Positions 1 through 6,507 are shown, counted from the stretch's first letter. The stretch: DNA of 7,358 bases from Flavobacteriaceae bacterium (GCA_030613745.1 JAUWLK010000131.1:1-7358); one strand, 5' to 3'. Notes: generated by a model from the sequence alone, not told the origin. Translations and numbers: made by a program.

Positions 1-834
1 GTAGGAGATAAGTTAAGTTCTTTATTTAAAAATGATAGAGAAGAGTTTGAGAAAAAATGGAATGATATAAAAATTGTTATTGAGTATGGAATGCTTTCTG
101 AGCCTAAATTCTTTGAAAAAGCACAAAAATTCGCACTATATCCAACAACAAAAAATAAGTATTTTACTTTTGAAGAATTAAAAGAAAAAGTAAAACCATC
201 TCAAACTGATAAAGATGGCAATTTGGTTATTCTTTACGCATCAAATGCCGATGATCAGCATAGCTTTATTGAAGAAGCAGAAGCCAAAGGCTATGAAGTA
301 TTATTATTAGATTCGCCAATAATTTCACATTTGATACAAAAAATAGAAGGTGAAAATTCTGAATTATCAGATAAAAATCAGCCAGTTAAGTTTGCTAGAG
401 TTGATGCTGATTCTATGGATAAATTGATACCAAAAGAGGAAGATCAAATTTCTAAATTAAATGATGATGATCAAGAAAAGTTAAAAACTTACATTGAAGA
501 AATTGTTCCTAAAGAAAAATATACTGTTCAATTAGAAGCAATGGATTCAAAATCAAATCCTTTTATTATTACCCAACCTGAGTTTATGCGTCGTATGAAA
601 GAAATGCAGCAAACCGGAGGAGGTGGTATGATGGGAATGGGTAATTTTCCTGAAATGTATAATTTGGTAGTAAATACCAATAGTGATTTAATGCAAAAAA
701 TATTAAAAGCTAAAGGAAAACGATCAGAATATATAAATCAGGCATTAGATTTAGCCAGATTGTCACAAAATCTTTTACAAGGTAAAGAAATGACTGAATT
801 TATCAAACGCAGTTATGATTTGATGAACAATTAA
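1..834 (+). CDS. htpG: Molecular chaperone HtpG (Hsp90 family), 3' part, 5' end outside window
   Basis: The frame is open from base 1 and ends at TAA 832-834, giving the last 277 residues of a protein that is usually about 600-630 residues. HtpG is the cytosolic ATP-dependent bacterial Hsp90, a homodimer that remodels client proteins. The piece covers the end of the middle domain (the stretch around VIEYGMLSEPKF and FALYPTT is typical) and the C-terminal dimerisation domain. The ATPase domain lies upstream and cannot be assessed. A Gly/Met-rich stretch (GGGGMMGMG, near 625-650) precedes NFPEMYNLVVN, as in Bacteroidota homologues; the protein ends RSYDLMNN without a cytosolic MEEVD tail. The ATG at 91 is internal, because homology continues upstream of it. 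It is convergent with the dipeptidase gene and is followed by a strong terminator. Family assignment is confident. Confidence 0.95.
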   Translation, partial: VGDKLSSLFKNDREEFEKKWNDIKIVIEYGMLSEPKFFEKAQKFALYPTTKNKYFTFEELKEKVKPSQTDKDGNLVILYASNADDQHSFIEEAEAKGYEVLLLDSPIISHLIQKIEGENSELSDKNQPVKFARVDADSMDKLIPKEEDQISKLNDDDQEKLKTYIEEIVPKEKYTVQLEAMDSKSNPFIITQPEFMRRMKEMQQTGGGGMMGMGNFPEMYNLVVNTNSDLMQKILKAKGKRSEYINQALDLARLSQNLLQGKEMTEFIKRSYDLMNN

Positions 835-862
835 CATAATTAAGAAAATTAGTATGAAATGT

Positions 863-890
863 AAAAACCTCGATTCTCATCGAGGTTTTT
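863..890 (+). terminator. Bidirectional intrinsic terminator between htpG and the dipeptidase gene
   Basis: A perfect 12-bp stem pairs 863-874 (AAAAACCTCGAT) with 879-890 (ATCGAGGTTTTT) around a 4-base loop (TCTC). The 3' arm ends in a T-run on the plus strand, and the 5' arm supplies a T-run on the minus strand. It can therefore end both htpG, 28 bases upstream, and the convergent dipeptidase gene, whose stop is at 948. Confidence 0.9.
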
Positions 891-947
891 TAAATTGTAA
901 GGTCTTATATATCCCGATAACTTTCAGGAGATAATTATTAAATGTAT

Positions 948-1664
948 TTATTCTATAGGAAAATCAAAATAAGTATCAGGAAAAGGCTCATTTTTTAAAG
1001 TAAAATGCCACCATTCTTTTTCGTATGATTTAAAGCCATGCTTTTCCATACGACGCTTTAAAAGTAAACGTAATGCTCTTTGGTTTTTAGTGATTTTTGT
1101 ATATTCAACATTTGATCTTTCATCAAATAAATCATAAGGACTCCCCATGTTTAGTATATGACGGGTTTTTAGTGAAACTATAGTCAAATCTACAGTACTT
1201 CCTCTGCTGTGTCCTGATTTTACAGATATATACCCTTCAGAAAATAAATCTTTTTTATCAATATTAGGATAAAATTGAATTTTCATTAATGTATCATCTT
1301 TATCATTAGCCCAGCGAACAAAGTGTTCAGTAGCTTGTTGTGGTCTATATGCATCAAAAATTAATAAACCAAATCCAATTCTTTCTAATTCATCTTGCAC
1401 TTTTTTTAAAGCAATTGCTGCTTCTTTAGATAGAATTAATTTTGGAGCATTATATCCATCAATAGGTTTTCCAATAAAATTATTTGATCCAAAATACCTT
1501 ATATCTGATCTTAGATTAGGTATAAAATCTTTTAAATAGACAAAATCTTTATTTAAAGGAGGTATTCCGGTGGGTTTATCACTAAAAGTTGTAAAACTTA
1601 ATAATGAAAATAAAATAATGGTTTTTATTACTGTATTCAATTTCATATTGTTATTATTAGGCAT
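948..1664 (-). CDS. Exported D-alanyl-D-alanine dipeptidase (VanX/DdpX type, peptidase family M15D)
   Basis: Zinc peptidase predicted to hydrolyse D-Ala-D-Ala, probably in peptidoglycan recycling in the periplasm. The 238-residue product carries the family signatures in order: FDAYRP with the catalytic Arg at 107, SGHSRGSTVD (150-159) fitting SxHxxGxxxD with zinc ligands His152 and Asp159, and EWWH (217-220) with the catalytic Glu217 and third ligand His220. An N-terminal hydrophobic stretch (about 11-28) looks like a signal peptide; no lipobox Cys is present. The start is uncertain: ATG at 1664 gives the prefix MPNNNN, while the in-frame ATG at 1646 begins MKLNTVIK, has an A/T-rich leader and gives a cleaner signal peptide. 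I favour 1646 slightly. No vanHA, vanRS or transporter genes are adjacent, so vancomycin resistance is not implied. No clear promoter was found upstream. Confidence 0.88.
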   Translation of the reverse strand: MPNNNNMKLNTVIKTIILFSLLSFTTFSDKPTGIPPLNKDFVYLKDFIPNLRSDIRYFGSNNFIGKPIDGYNAPKLILSKEAAIALKKVQDELERIGFGLLIFDAYRPQQATEHFVRWANDKDDTLMKIQFYPNIDKKDLFSEGYISVKSGHSRGSTVDLTIVSLKTRHILNMGSPYDLFDERSNVEYTKITKNQRALRLLLKRRMEKHGFKSYEKEWWHFTLKNEPFPDTYFDFPIE

Positions 1665-1917
1665 ATGCTTGTTTTAAAACGATAAATAATAAAATTTATT
1701 ACGTAATGAGTTAAAATAATTTGACTAGAGTTTATAAGTAGGAAGTTTAAATATATTTATGAATTGTTGAAGAAGGTATTTTTATTCAATAATATATTTT
1801 ATCACTTATTGATTGTAGTAGAATAGAAATTACAATAATTGAAAATTAATAAATTAGAATTATATAAAATCTTGAAAAAGTGAGCCAAAAGTATTTGTAG
1901 AAATTATATCAATATTA
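1665..1917. other. AT-rich intergenic region between two minus-strand genes
   Basis: These 253 bases hold no ORF of note, no RNA gene and no convincing terminator hairpin. The only distinct element is a 10-bp perfect palindrome, ATTACGTAAT, at 1698-1707, upstream of the dipeptidase start. I found no good TTTG/TAnnTTTG promoter pair on the minus strand, so the promoter of the dipeptidase gene remains unplaced. Confidence 0.6.
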
Positions 1918-2700
1918 TTAGTATATGTCATTTAGTACTTTAGCCAATCTAATACCAGCTTTTTGTAATTGTGCACGAACAGTTCCAAAATGATCATAAG
2001 AATATTTATAACCCAATTTTTCTCCTATTTTAGCAGAATTGTAGACTTTTTTTGCTAAATTTTGAGTTTCATAAGTCCAATCTAATATAGTTCCTTTTTG
2101 GATAGAATGGATTTGTTCTTTACTTAAAATTCTTGCATTAGATGCGAGTTCGATATAACTCATATTCCATGATTCGATCATGTTTGAGTCCCAAACTCTA
2201 TGTAAATTAGTTCCTTTATTATGCCATCTTACTTGTATGTCATTACCTCCTTTATCTTCACCTCTTCCTGCGTGTAATGGTTGATGTAAATCTCCTATTA
2301 AATGCACTAATAATTTTAAATAAAAGGTTTTATCTGCTTGGCTTGAATTTGGATTTTTTAAAATAGTTATACAGTAGTTTATACCCATAACAATATCTCC
2401 TTTAGGGTTTTTATCAGAATCTTTATATTCTGTATCAAAAGGAAAATTAACATAATGCCAGGTATTAAATTTTCTATACCTACTATCAGATTTGATCTCA
2501 TCACCAAAAGTTGAAACAAAAGCTAAACTTTCACCTTGTAATAATTTATGAATTTGTTTTTTTGTCTTTTTAGTCAAGTACTTTTCAGCAATTTCACCTG
2601 TAGTTCTGTGACCTGTTGGTCCCCAATTTGGATTTTTATTTGCATTGATTTGAAAAGAAGTAAATAATATAAAAAAAGTAAATAATAATTGTTTAAACAT
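1918..2700 (-). CDS. Exported S1/P1-type zinc-dependent nuclease
   Basis: Single-strand nuclease/3'-nucleotidase family with a three-zinc active site, probably used outside the cytoplasm to obtain phosphate, nucleosides or nitrogen from nucleic acids. Numbered from the ATG at 2700 (260 residues), all nine P1-type ligand positions are visible with correct spacing: Trp26 and His31 (WGPTGH), Asp67 (FGDEI), His82 (WHYVN), His133, Asp137 and His143 (HLIGDLHQPLH), and His167 and Asp171 (NLHRVWD). Residues 1-20 form a signal peptide with likely cleavage after INA. A longer frame opens at a TTG at 2721, but that codon lies inside a good -7 promoter element (2719-2726), and the ATG starts exactly at a signal-peptide n-region, so 2700 is preferred. 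Oddity: the predicted mature N-terminus leaves five residues before the zinc-binding Trp, whereas in P1 that Trp is residue 1. Confidence 0.92.
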   Translation of the reverse strand: MFKQLLFTFFILFTSFQINANKNPNWGPTGHRTTGEIAEKYLTKKTKKQIHKLLQGESLAFVSTFGDEIKSDSRYRKFNTWHYVNFPFDTEYKDSDKNPKGDIVMGINYCITILKNPNSSQADKTFYLKLLVHLIGDLHQPLHAGRGEDKGGNDIQVRWHNKGTNLHRVWDSNMIESWNMSYIELASNARILSKEQIHSIQKGTILDWTYETQNLAKKVYNSAKIGEKLGYKYSYDHFGTVRAQLQKAGIRLAKVLNDIY

Positions 2701-2718
2701 GTTGCCTATTTTAAAAAA

Positions 2719-2726
2719 CAAATGTA
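2719..2726 (-). promoter_or_regulatory. Candidate -7 promoter element for the S1/P1 nuclease gene
   Basis: On the minus strand the sequence is TACATTTG, an exact match to the Bacteroidota -7 consensus TAnnTTTG, 18 bases before the ATG at 2700. The nearest upstream TTTG (2752-2755) is 25 bases away, longer than usual, so the -33 element is weak or different. The leader would be very short. It sits just after the amtB terminator T-run. Confidence 0.45.
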
Positions 2727-2729
2727 TAA

Positions 2730-2765
2730 AAAAGAGAGTTAGTTAATGTAACAAAACTCTCTTTT
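2730..2765 (-). terminator. Terminator of the porin-PII-amtB operon
   Basis: An 11-bp stem pairs 2730-2740 (AAAAGAGAGTT) with 2755-2765 (AACTCTCTTTT); inside the loop GTTA (2742-2745) can also pair with TAAC (2749-2752). Read on the minus strand, the hairpin runs into seven T's (towards 2727), the expected intrinsic-terminator layout, 19 bases after the amtB stop codon. Confidence 0.8.
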
Positions 2766-2783
2766 AATGTGAAATATAATATA

Positions 2784-4004
2784 TTAATGCTCGTTCATTC
2801 GAAAATCAGGATATGCACTCATGCCATGTTCATATAGATCTAATCCTTCAACTTCTTCTTTTTCAGATACTCTTATTCCAATAGTTTTCTTTAGTGTGAA
2901 TAGAATAATAAATGAAGTTGTAACACAAAAAGCTCCAATGGCAAGTATTCCAATAACTTGGTGTCCCAATTGGCCTAATCCTGCCTTGTCTCCAAAAAGA
3001 CCTACTGCTAGTGTTCCCCAAATACCACAAACTAAATGCACAGCAATAGCTCCAACAGGATCATCTAGTTTAAGTTTGTCAAGTGCCATTACAGCTAATA
3101 CAATTAGAACACCAGCTATTAATCCAATCCAAATAGCATCGGTAACACTCATTAAATCGGCACCTGCAGTAATCCCAACCAAACCAGCCAAAATACCATT
3201 AAGCACCATGGTTATGTCATAGGATTTAAAAAGCGCATAAGAAGTAAAAAATGCGCTCATTGCACCAGCAGCCGCAGCCAAACATGTGGTAACTAAAACG
3301 AGTGAAACAGAGCCAGCATCTGCACTTAAAACAGATCCTCCATTAAATCCAAACCATCCAAACCAAAGTAAAAACACACCGATAAAGGCCAAAGGTATAT
3401 TGTGACCTTCAATTGCTTTTGAGCCTCCATTATATTTGCCAATTCTTGGGCCTAATAGTATTACTGCAATTAAAGCAGCCCATCCGCCTACACTGTGTAC
3501 GAGAGTTGATCCAGCAAAGTCATAAAAACCAAGTTCATCTAAGAACCCACCTCCCCATTTCCACATACCTGTGATTGGGTATACCAATCCTACATAAATA
3601 ACAGAGAAAATTAAAAAAGCATTCAGTTTAATTCTTTCAGCCACTGCCCCTGATACAATGGTTGCAGCAGTTGCAGCAAACATTGCCTGGAACAAAAAGT
3701 CGGTCCAGTAAGTATATCCTTCACTATATTCCGGAGTTAAACCATTTTCAGGTAGGCTTATTCCAAAACCTGCAAAGCCAAAAATATCTCCAGCAAATTC
3801 TGCTCCCGGATACATAAGGTTAAATCCTAAGAGAGTGTAAGTTAGTAAGCCGATAGATACGATCATTACATTTTTAAATAAAATATTGATTGTATTTTTT
3901 GATCTTGTAAGCCCTGCTTCTAAGGATCCAAAACCTAAATGCATGATAAATACCAAAAAAATTGATATCATCATCCATACATTATTAATTGTAAACATTT
4001 CCAT
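2784..4004 (-). CDS. amtB: Ammonium transporter, AmtB/Amt family
   Basis: Trimeric inner-membrane channel/transporter for ammonium; 406 residues, close to the family norm, with about eleven hydrophobic segments. Pore residues known from E. coli AmtB are all recognisable: paired Phe in FQAMFA (Phe105/109), Trp150 in WKWGGG, Asp162 in DFAG, the twin histidines His170 (VHSVGGW) and His323 (VHLVCGIWG), Phe220 in GWFGFN and Ser224. The cytosolic tail (EEVEGLDLYEHGMSAYPD, 383-400) is the conserved P-II-docking tail. The first residues MEMFTINNVW have no long cleavable signal peptide, so the N-terminus may directly enter membrane helix 1. It is the last gene of a three-gene operon, 25 bases after the P-II gene, and is followed by a terminator. 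Expected to be induced under nitrogen limitation and blocked by P-II when nitrogen is plentiful. Confidence 0.97.
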   Translation of the reverse strand: MEMFTINNVWMMISIFLVFIMHLGFGSLEAGLTRSKNTINILFKNVMIVSIGLLTYTLLGFNLMYPGAEFAGDIFGFAGFGISLPENGLTPEYSEGYTYWTDFLFQAMFAATAATIVSGAVAERIKLNAFLIFSVIYVGLVYPITGMWKWGGGFLDELGFYDFAGSTLVHSVGGWAALIAVILLGPRIGKYNGGSKAIEGHNIPLAFIGVFLLWFGWFGFNGGSVLSADAGSVSLVLVTTCLAAAAGAMSAFFTSYALFKSYDITMVLNGILAGLVGITAGADLMSVTDAIWIGLIAGVLIVLAVMALDKLKLDDPVGAIAVHLVCGIWGTLAVGLFGDKAGLGQLGHQVIGILAIGAFCVTTSFIILFTLKKTIGIRVSEKEEVEGLDLYEHGMSAYPDFRMNEH

Positions 4005-4029
4005 AATTATATTTTTTGATTTTATTAGT

Positions 4030-4368
4030 TTATTTTAAGGTTTTCTCTCCATTCTCACCCGTTCTTATTCTATAGGCATCTGTTATTTCATATACAAATA
4101 TTTTTCCATCACCAATATCTCCGGTTCTTGCAGCTTTTAAAACAGCATCAATGGTAGGTTGTACAAAATCATCATTTACAACGATGGATAATAATCGACG
4201 TTGAATATCACTGGTGCTAAATGCAACACCTCGGTAAACATGGCCTTGTTTTTCATGTCCGATACCAGTTACATCCCAGTAACTAAAAAAGTTAATTCCT
4301 TTGTTATGTAAAGCTTTTTTTACCTCTGAGTATTTTGATTTTCTGATAATTGCTTCAATTTTTTTCAT
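4030..4368 (-). CDS. P-II family nitrogen regulatory protein, variant T-loop
   Basis: Small trimeric sensor that binds ATP/ADP and 2-oxoglutarate and controls nitrogen proteins; lying next to amtB (25 bases upstream), it is expected to plug AmtB, i.e. a GlnK-like role. At 112 residues it has the usual length. Visible parts: N-terminal MKKIEAIIR, B-loop TGDIGDGKIF (82-91, Lys89), and C-loop RIRTGE (100-105, nucleotide-binding Arg100 and Arg102). The T-loop (GIGHEKQGHVYRGVAF, 35-50) is one residue shorter than in E. coli GlnB, retains the YRG Arg (Arg46, equivalent to GlnK Arg47, which enters the AmtB pore), but has Glu39 where GlnB has the ligand Gln39, and Phe50 at the position of the uridylylated Tyr51. 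Control by GlnD-type uridylylation at that site is therefore not possible. This variant loop seems shared by other Bacteroidota P-II proteins (from memory). Confidence 0.95.
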   Translation of the reverse strand: MKKIEAIIRKSKYSEVKKALHNKGINFFSYWDVTGIGHEKQGHVYRGVAFSTSDIQRRLLSIVVNDDFVQPTIDAVLKAARTGDIGDGKIFVYEITDAYRIRTGENGEKTLK

Positions 4369-4389
4369 AATTTTTATTAAATTTTATGG

Positions 4390-5157
4390 TTAAATAGTAA
4401 ATCCGAATGTGATAAATATATTTTCAACATCAGGGTTAAAGATTAATGCTGCATCAACTGGTAGGCTCCATTTTTCAGTTATTTTTATTGATTTTGAAAC
4501 TCCCATACCTATATTTATAAGTCCTGAACCGTCAGTGCCGTAATAACCACCTGTATCTCCAAAAACAGCACCAGCAAAAAGCTTAATATCAACAAACCCT
4601 GTTGATATTGGGTAACTTGCTTCTACATAGGTAGAAAAAGATTGATCTCCGTCTTTGGTTTTATCTGCACCAGCAAAATTGGTAGCTGCAAAAATGCCCA
4701 ATGGAAAATTTTCAAATCCTGAAAAAGATGCCATGGCTTCAAAAACATGACCGGTTCCATCTCCGTATGAAAAATATCCTTGATTGCCTACTCGATCAGA
4801 TGGAAAGAAGTAATCGGTTACCGTAAAAGATAAAAAGTCAAGAGGAGAAATGGTAACATATAGATCGGCTTCTTGTCCAGCCTGATCGCTTCCAATAGAA
4901 TAGGCACCCCAGGCACCAATAGAAAATATTCCTGTTGAATAGGAAATGCTTGGTTGAATGCTTGTGCTATTTCCTCCAAGATTAATTCCTCTCCATATAT
5001 ATCGTGATTGTAAACTTGCTCCCAAATCCCAGTTTGATAATATTGCATCTTCTGAATCATCTTCTTGTGAAAATCCTGTAAAGGAAATAATCAATAATAA
5101 TGTGACCAGATGGTATTTAAACTTTAACATGGCGTATTTTTTTTCTTTCATTTTCAT
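4390..5157 (-). CDS. TorF-like putative outer-membrane porin of the ammonium operon
   Basis: Predicted outer-membrane beta-barrel. A signal peptide is clear (hydrophobic LVTLLLIISFTGF, likely cleavage before Gln31), followed by an acidic linker and alternating amphipathic strands; the signature SRYIWRGINLGG (51-62) with TSIQPSISYS recalls the Gcw_chp/TorF family of small porins. The protein ends in a hydrophobic strand, NIFITFGFTI, as barrels do. It is the first gene of the operon and lies 21 bases before the P-II gene, suggesting a role in solute passage when ammonium is scarce; what it transports cannot be read from sequence. The start is uncertain: ATG at 5157, 5151 or 5130 are in frame, and 5130 (MLKFKYHLVT) gives the tidiest signal peptide, whereas 5157 gives a long Lys-rich n-region. 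Family identification is from memory of motifs. Confidence 0.85.
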   Translation of the reverse strand: MKMKEKKYAMLKFKYHLVTLLLIISFTGFSQEDDSEDAILSNWDLGASLQSRYIWRGINLGGNSTSIQPSISYSTGIFSIGAWGAYSIGSDQAGQEADLYVTISPLDFLSFTVTDYFFPSDRVGNQGYFSYGDGTGHVFEAMASFSGFENFPLGIFAATNFAGADKTKDGDQSFSTYVEASYPISTGFVDIKLFAGAVFGDTGGYYGTDGSGLINIGMGVSKSIKITEKWSLPVDAALIFNPDVENIFITFGFTI

Positions 5158-5199
5158 AATTGTTAATTAATTTAGTTAATATTTTTTAATTATAAGGGG

Positions 5200-5231
5200 T
5201 AAATGTAAATAAAAACGATATATACCCCAAA
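5200..5231 (-). promoter_or_regulatory. Candidate promoter of the porin-PII-amtB operon
   Basis: Read on the minus strand: TTTG (plus 5228-5231), 20 bases, then TACATTTA (plus 5200-5207), which differs from the Bacteroidota -7 consensus TAnnTTTG only in the last base. Transcription would begin about 35 bases before the ATG at 5157. The -33 element overlaps the left arm and loop of an inverted repeat (TACCCC/GGGGTA), and the -7 adjoins another GGGGTAAA copy, so a regulator binding these would directly affect this promoter. Confidence 0.55.
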
Positions 5232-5268
5232 AAAAATAGGGGTAAAAGTAATAAAATATGATATCGTT
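5214..5268. repeat. Nested inverted repeats in the divergent control region
   Basis: The outer 8-bp repeat AACGATAT (5214-5221) / ATATCGTT (5261-5268) encloses an inner 6-bp repeat TACCCC (5223-5228) / GGGGTA (5239-5244) with an A-rich 10-base spacer. The arrangement is asymmetric: one base separates the arms on the left and 16 on the right. It overlaps the -33 region of the porin operon promoter. It may be an operator or a DNA/RNA structure; no regulator is identified. Confidence 0.5.
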
Positions 5269-5275
5269 AATTTAA

Positions 5276-5295
5276 ACCCTCATAAAAAAGAGGGT
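5276..5295. repeat. Inverted repeat ACCCTC/GAGGGT in the divergent control region
   Basis: Six bases, ACCCTC (5276-5281), are complementary to GAGGGT (5290-5295) with an 8-base A-rich spacer (ATAAAAAA). It resembles the TACCCC/GGGGTA repeat 32 bases to the left in layout: a C-rich arm, an A-rich spacer, a G-rich arm followed by TAA. Its weak stem and lack of a following T-run on either strand make a terminator unlikely. Confidence 0.45.
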
Positions 5296-5357
5296 AATAA
5301 AAATAAATTGATAATATTATTAATTTATCAACAAAAATAAAGGGGGTGACAAATAAA

Positions 5358-5389
5358 TTTGGAAATATGAAATTAATATAATATATTTG
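5358..5389 (+). promoter_or_regulatory. Promoter of the SPFH gene cluster
   Basis: TTTG at 5358-5361, a 20-base spacer, and TATATTTG at 5382-5389, an exact match to the Bacteroidota TAnnTTTG -7 element. Transcription should begin near 5395, leaving a leader of about 30 bases before the ATG at 5425. A 7-bp inverted repeat, GTGATAT (5389-5395) / ATATCAC (5403-5409), starts on the last base of the -7 element and spans the likely transcription start, so it could be an operator or a 5' hairpin. Confidence 0.7.
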
Positions 5390-5424
5390 TGATATCAAAA
5401 TAATATCACTAAAATTTTATCATT

Positions 5425-6282
5425 ATGAAAGAAGAAAAAATAATTAAAGTATCAAATGGTTACATAATTTTAATTATAGCCTTATTGTTATTATTAGGAG
5501 GAGTTTATGGTTTGGTAAATATAAACACTTGGTTTATTGCTATTGTTGTGGTGGGTGTATTTTTAATTCCAGGATTCTTTTTGATAAATCCTAATACATC
5601 TAAAGTATTATTGCTTTTTGGTAAATATATAGGTACAGTTAAAGAAAATGGATTTTTCTGGGCAAACCCTTTTTATACTAAAAGAACTATTTCATTAAGA
5701 GCAAGTAATTTTGACAGTGAGCGTGTAAAAGTAAATGACAAATTAGGTAACCCAATAATGATAAGTACTATTTTAGTTTGGAAAGTTAGAGATACTTATA
5801 AAGCAGCATTTGATGTTGACAATTACGAAAATTTTGTTAGAGTGCAGTCTGATGCTGCAGTTAGAAAATTAGCAAGTTTATATCCTTATGATAATTTTGA
5901 AGATGACGGTAAAGATGAAGAAATTACTTTGCGTGCAAGTGTTAATGAAGTAAGTCTAGCCTTGGAAAAAGAATTATCTGAAAGATTAGCAATGGCAGGT
6001 ATTGAAGTGTTAGAAGCCAGAATAGGTTATTTAGCTTATGCACAAGAAATTGCAAGCGCTATGTTAAAACGTCAACAGGCTACAGCAATAATTGCTGCTA
6101 GACATAAAATCGTTGAGGGTGCAGTTAGTATGGTTGAAATGGCATTAGAAAAATTGAGTGAAAAAGAAATAGTTGAATTAGATGAAGAAAGAAAAGCTGC
6201 AATGGTGAGTAATTTGATGGTGATCCTGTGTTCAGATAAAGACGCTACACCTGTTGTTAATGCAGGAACTTTGAGCCATTAA
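5425..6282 (+). CDS. SPFH/Band-7 domain membrane protein
   Basis: A 285-residue member of the stomatin/prohibitin/flotillin/HflK-C superfamily; such proteins oligomerise at membranes and organise microdomains or protein complexes. Two hydrophobic segments come first (about 13-32 and 36-54), separated by a very short turn, so both the N-terminus and the SPFH domain are probably on the same side. The SPFH domain follows: NPNTSKVLLLFGKYIGTVKE, GFFWANPFY, VNDKLGNPI, then WKVRDTYKAAFDVDNYE and a conserved helix around residues 213-233 (MLKRQQATAIIAAR). The C-terminal part contains a charged helical stretch (ALEKLSEKEIVELDEERKAAMVSNL). No NfeD partner is adjacent. It leads a cluster with two DUF4177-like miniproteins 32 bases downstream, and has its own promoter, divergent from the ammonium operon. 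The particular role is unknown. Confidence 0.93.
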   Translation: MKEEKIIKVSNGYIILIIALLLLLGGVYGLVNINTWFIAIVVVGVFLIPGFFLINPNTSKVLLLFGKYIGTVKENGFFWANPFYTKRTISLRASNFDSERVKVNDKLGNPIMISTILVWKVRDTYKAAFDVDNYENFVRVQSDAAVRKLASLYPYDNFEDDGKDEEITLRASVNEVSLALEKELSERLAMAGIEVLEARIGYLAYAQEIASAMLKRQQATAIIAARHKIVEGAVSMVEMALEKLSEKEIVELDEERKAAMVSNLMVILCSDKDATPVVNAGTLSH

Positions 6283-6314
6283 AATATTATCAGATTTAAT
6301 ACAAAATTTTAAAA

Positions 6315-6479
6315 ATGAAAGAATATAAAATCATTCAAAAAGGGTTTTGGAAAAAGAATTCAGATCTGGAAGATGCAATTAACAGGTTTGCAAGAGAAGG
6401 ATGGGAAGTTAAAAGTGCTATTGGCGATGGTCATGGTAATTTTTCTAGAGTTATTTTAGAACGAGATAAATATAGGTAG
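6315..6479 (+). CDS. DUF4177-like miniprotein, first tandem copy (54 aa)
   Basis: A short gene, ATG 6315 to TAG 6479, 32 bases after the SPFH stop. The 54-residue product begins MKEYKIIQKG, has a central helix-like stretch LEDAINRFAREGWEV (18-32) and ends FSRVILERDKYR. This order (E-Y-K near the start, a helix with EGWE, a final strand ending in an ILERD-like motif) is typical of DUF4177, a family of very small proteins with no known function. No membrane segment or signal peptide is present, so it should be cytosolic. A closely related second copy lies at 6588-6755, which supports both being real genes. It has an A-rich leader before the ATG and is probably co-transcribed with the SPFH gene. 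Confidence 0.85.
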   Translation: MKEYKIIQKGFWKKNSDLEDAINRFAREGWEVKSAIGDGHGNFSRVILERDKYR

Positions 6480-6507
6480 TGAATGATGCGTTTTAATTGT
6501 ATGTGAT

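Noticed and set aside
905..935. Weak inverted repeat around TATCCCGATAACTTTCAGGAGATA as a second terminator
   Set aside because: The pairing is mismatched and there is no T-run; the 863-890 hairpin already explains termination on both strands.
948..1664. Vancomycin-resistance gene vanX
   Set aside because: No vanH, vanA/B or vanRS neighbours are present, and the protein has a signal peptide; the sequence supports only a VanX-type dipeptidase.
2821..3222. Open frame of 133 codons on the plus strand
   Set aside because: It lies wholly antisense within amtB, has a Ser/Thr/Pro-rich composition typical of the reverse of a membrane protein, and resembles no family.
4818..5060. Open frame of 80 codons on the minus strand in another frame
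   Set aside because: It overlaps the porin gene on the same strand, which has a signal peptide and family motifs; this is a shadow frame.
4958..5170. Open frame of 70 codons on the plus strand
   Set aside because: It is antisense to the start of the porin gene and runs into its leader; no recognisable protein.
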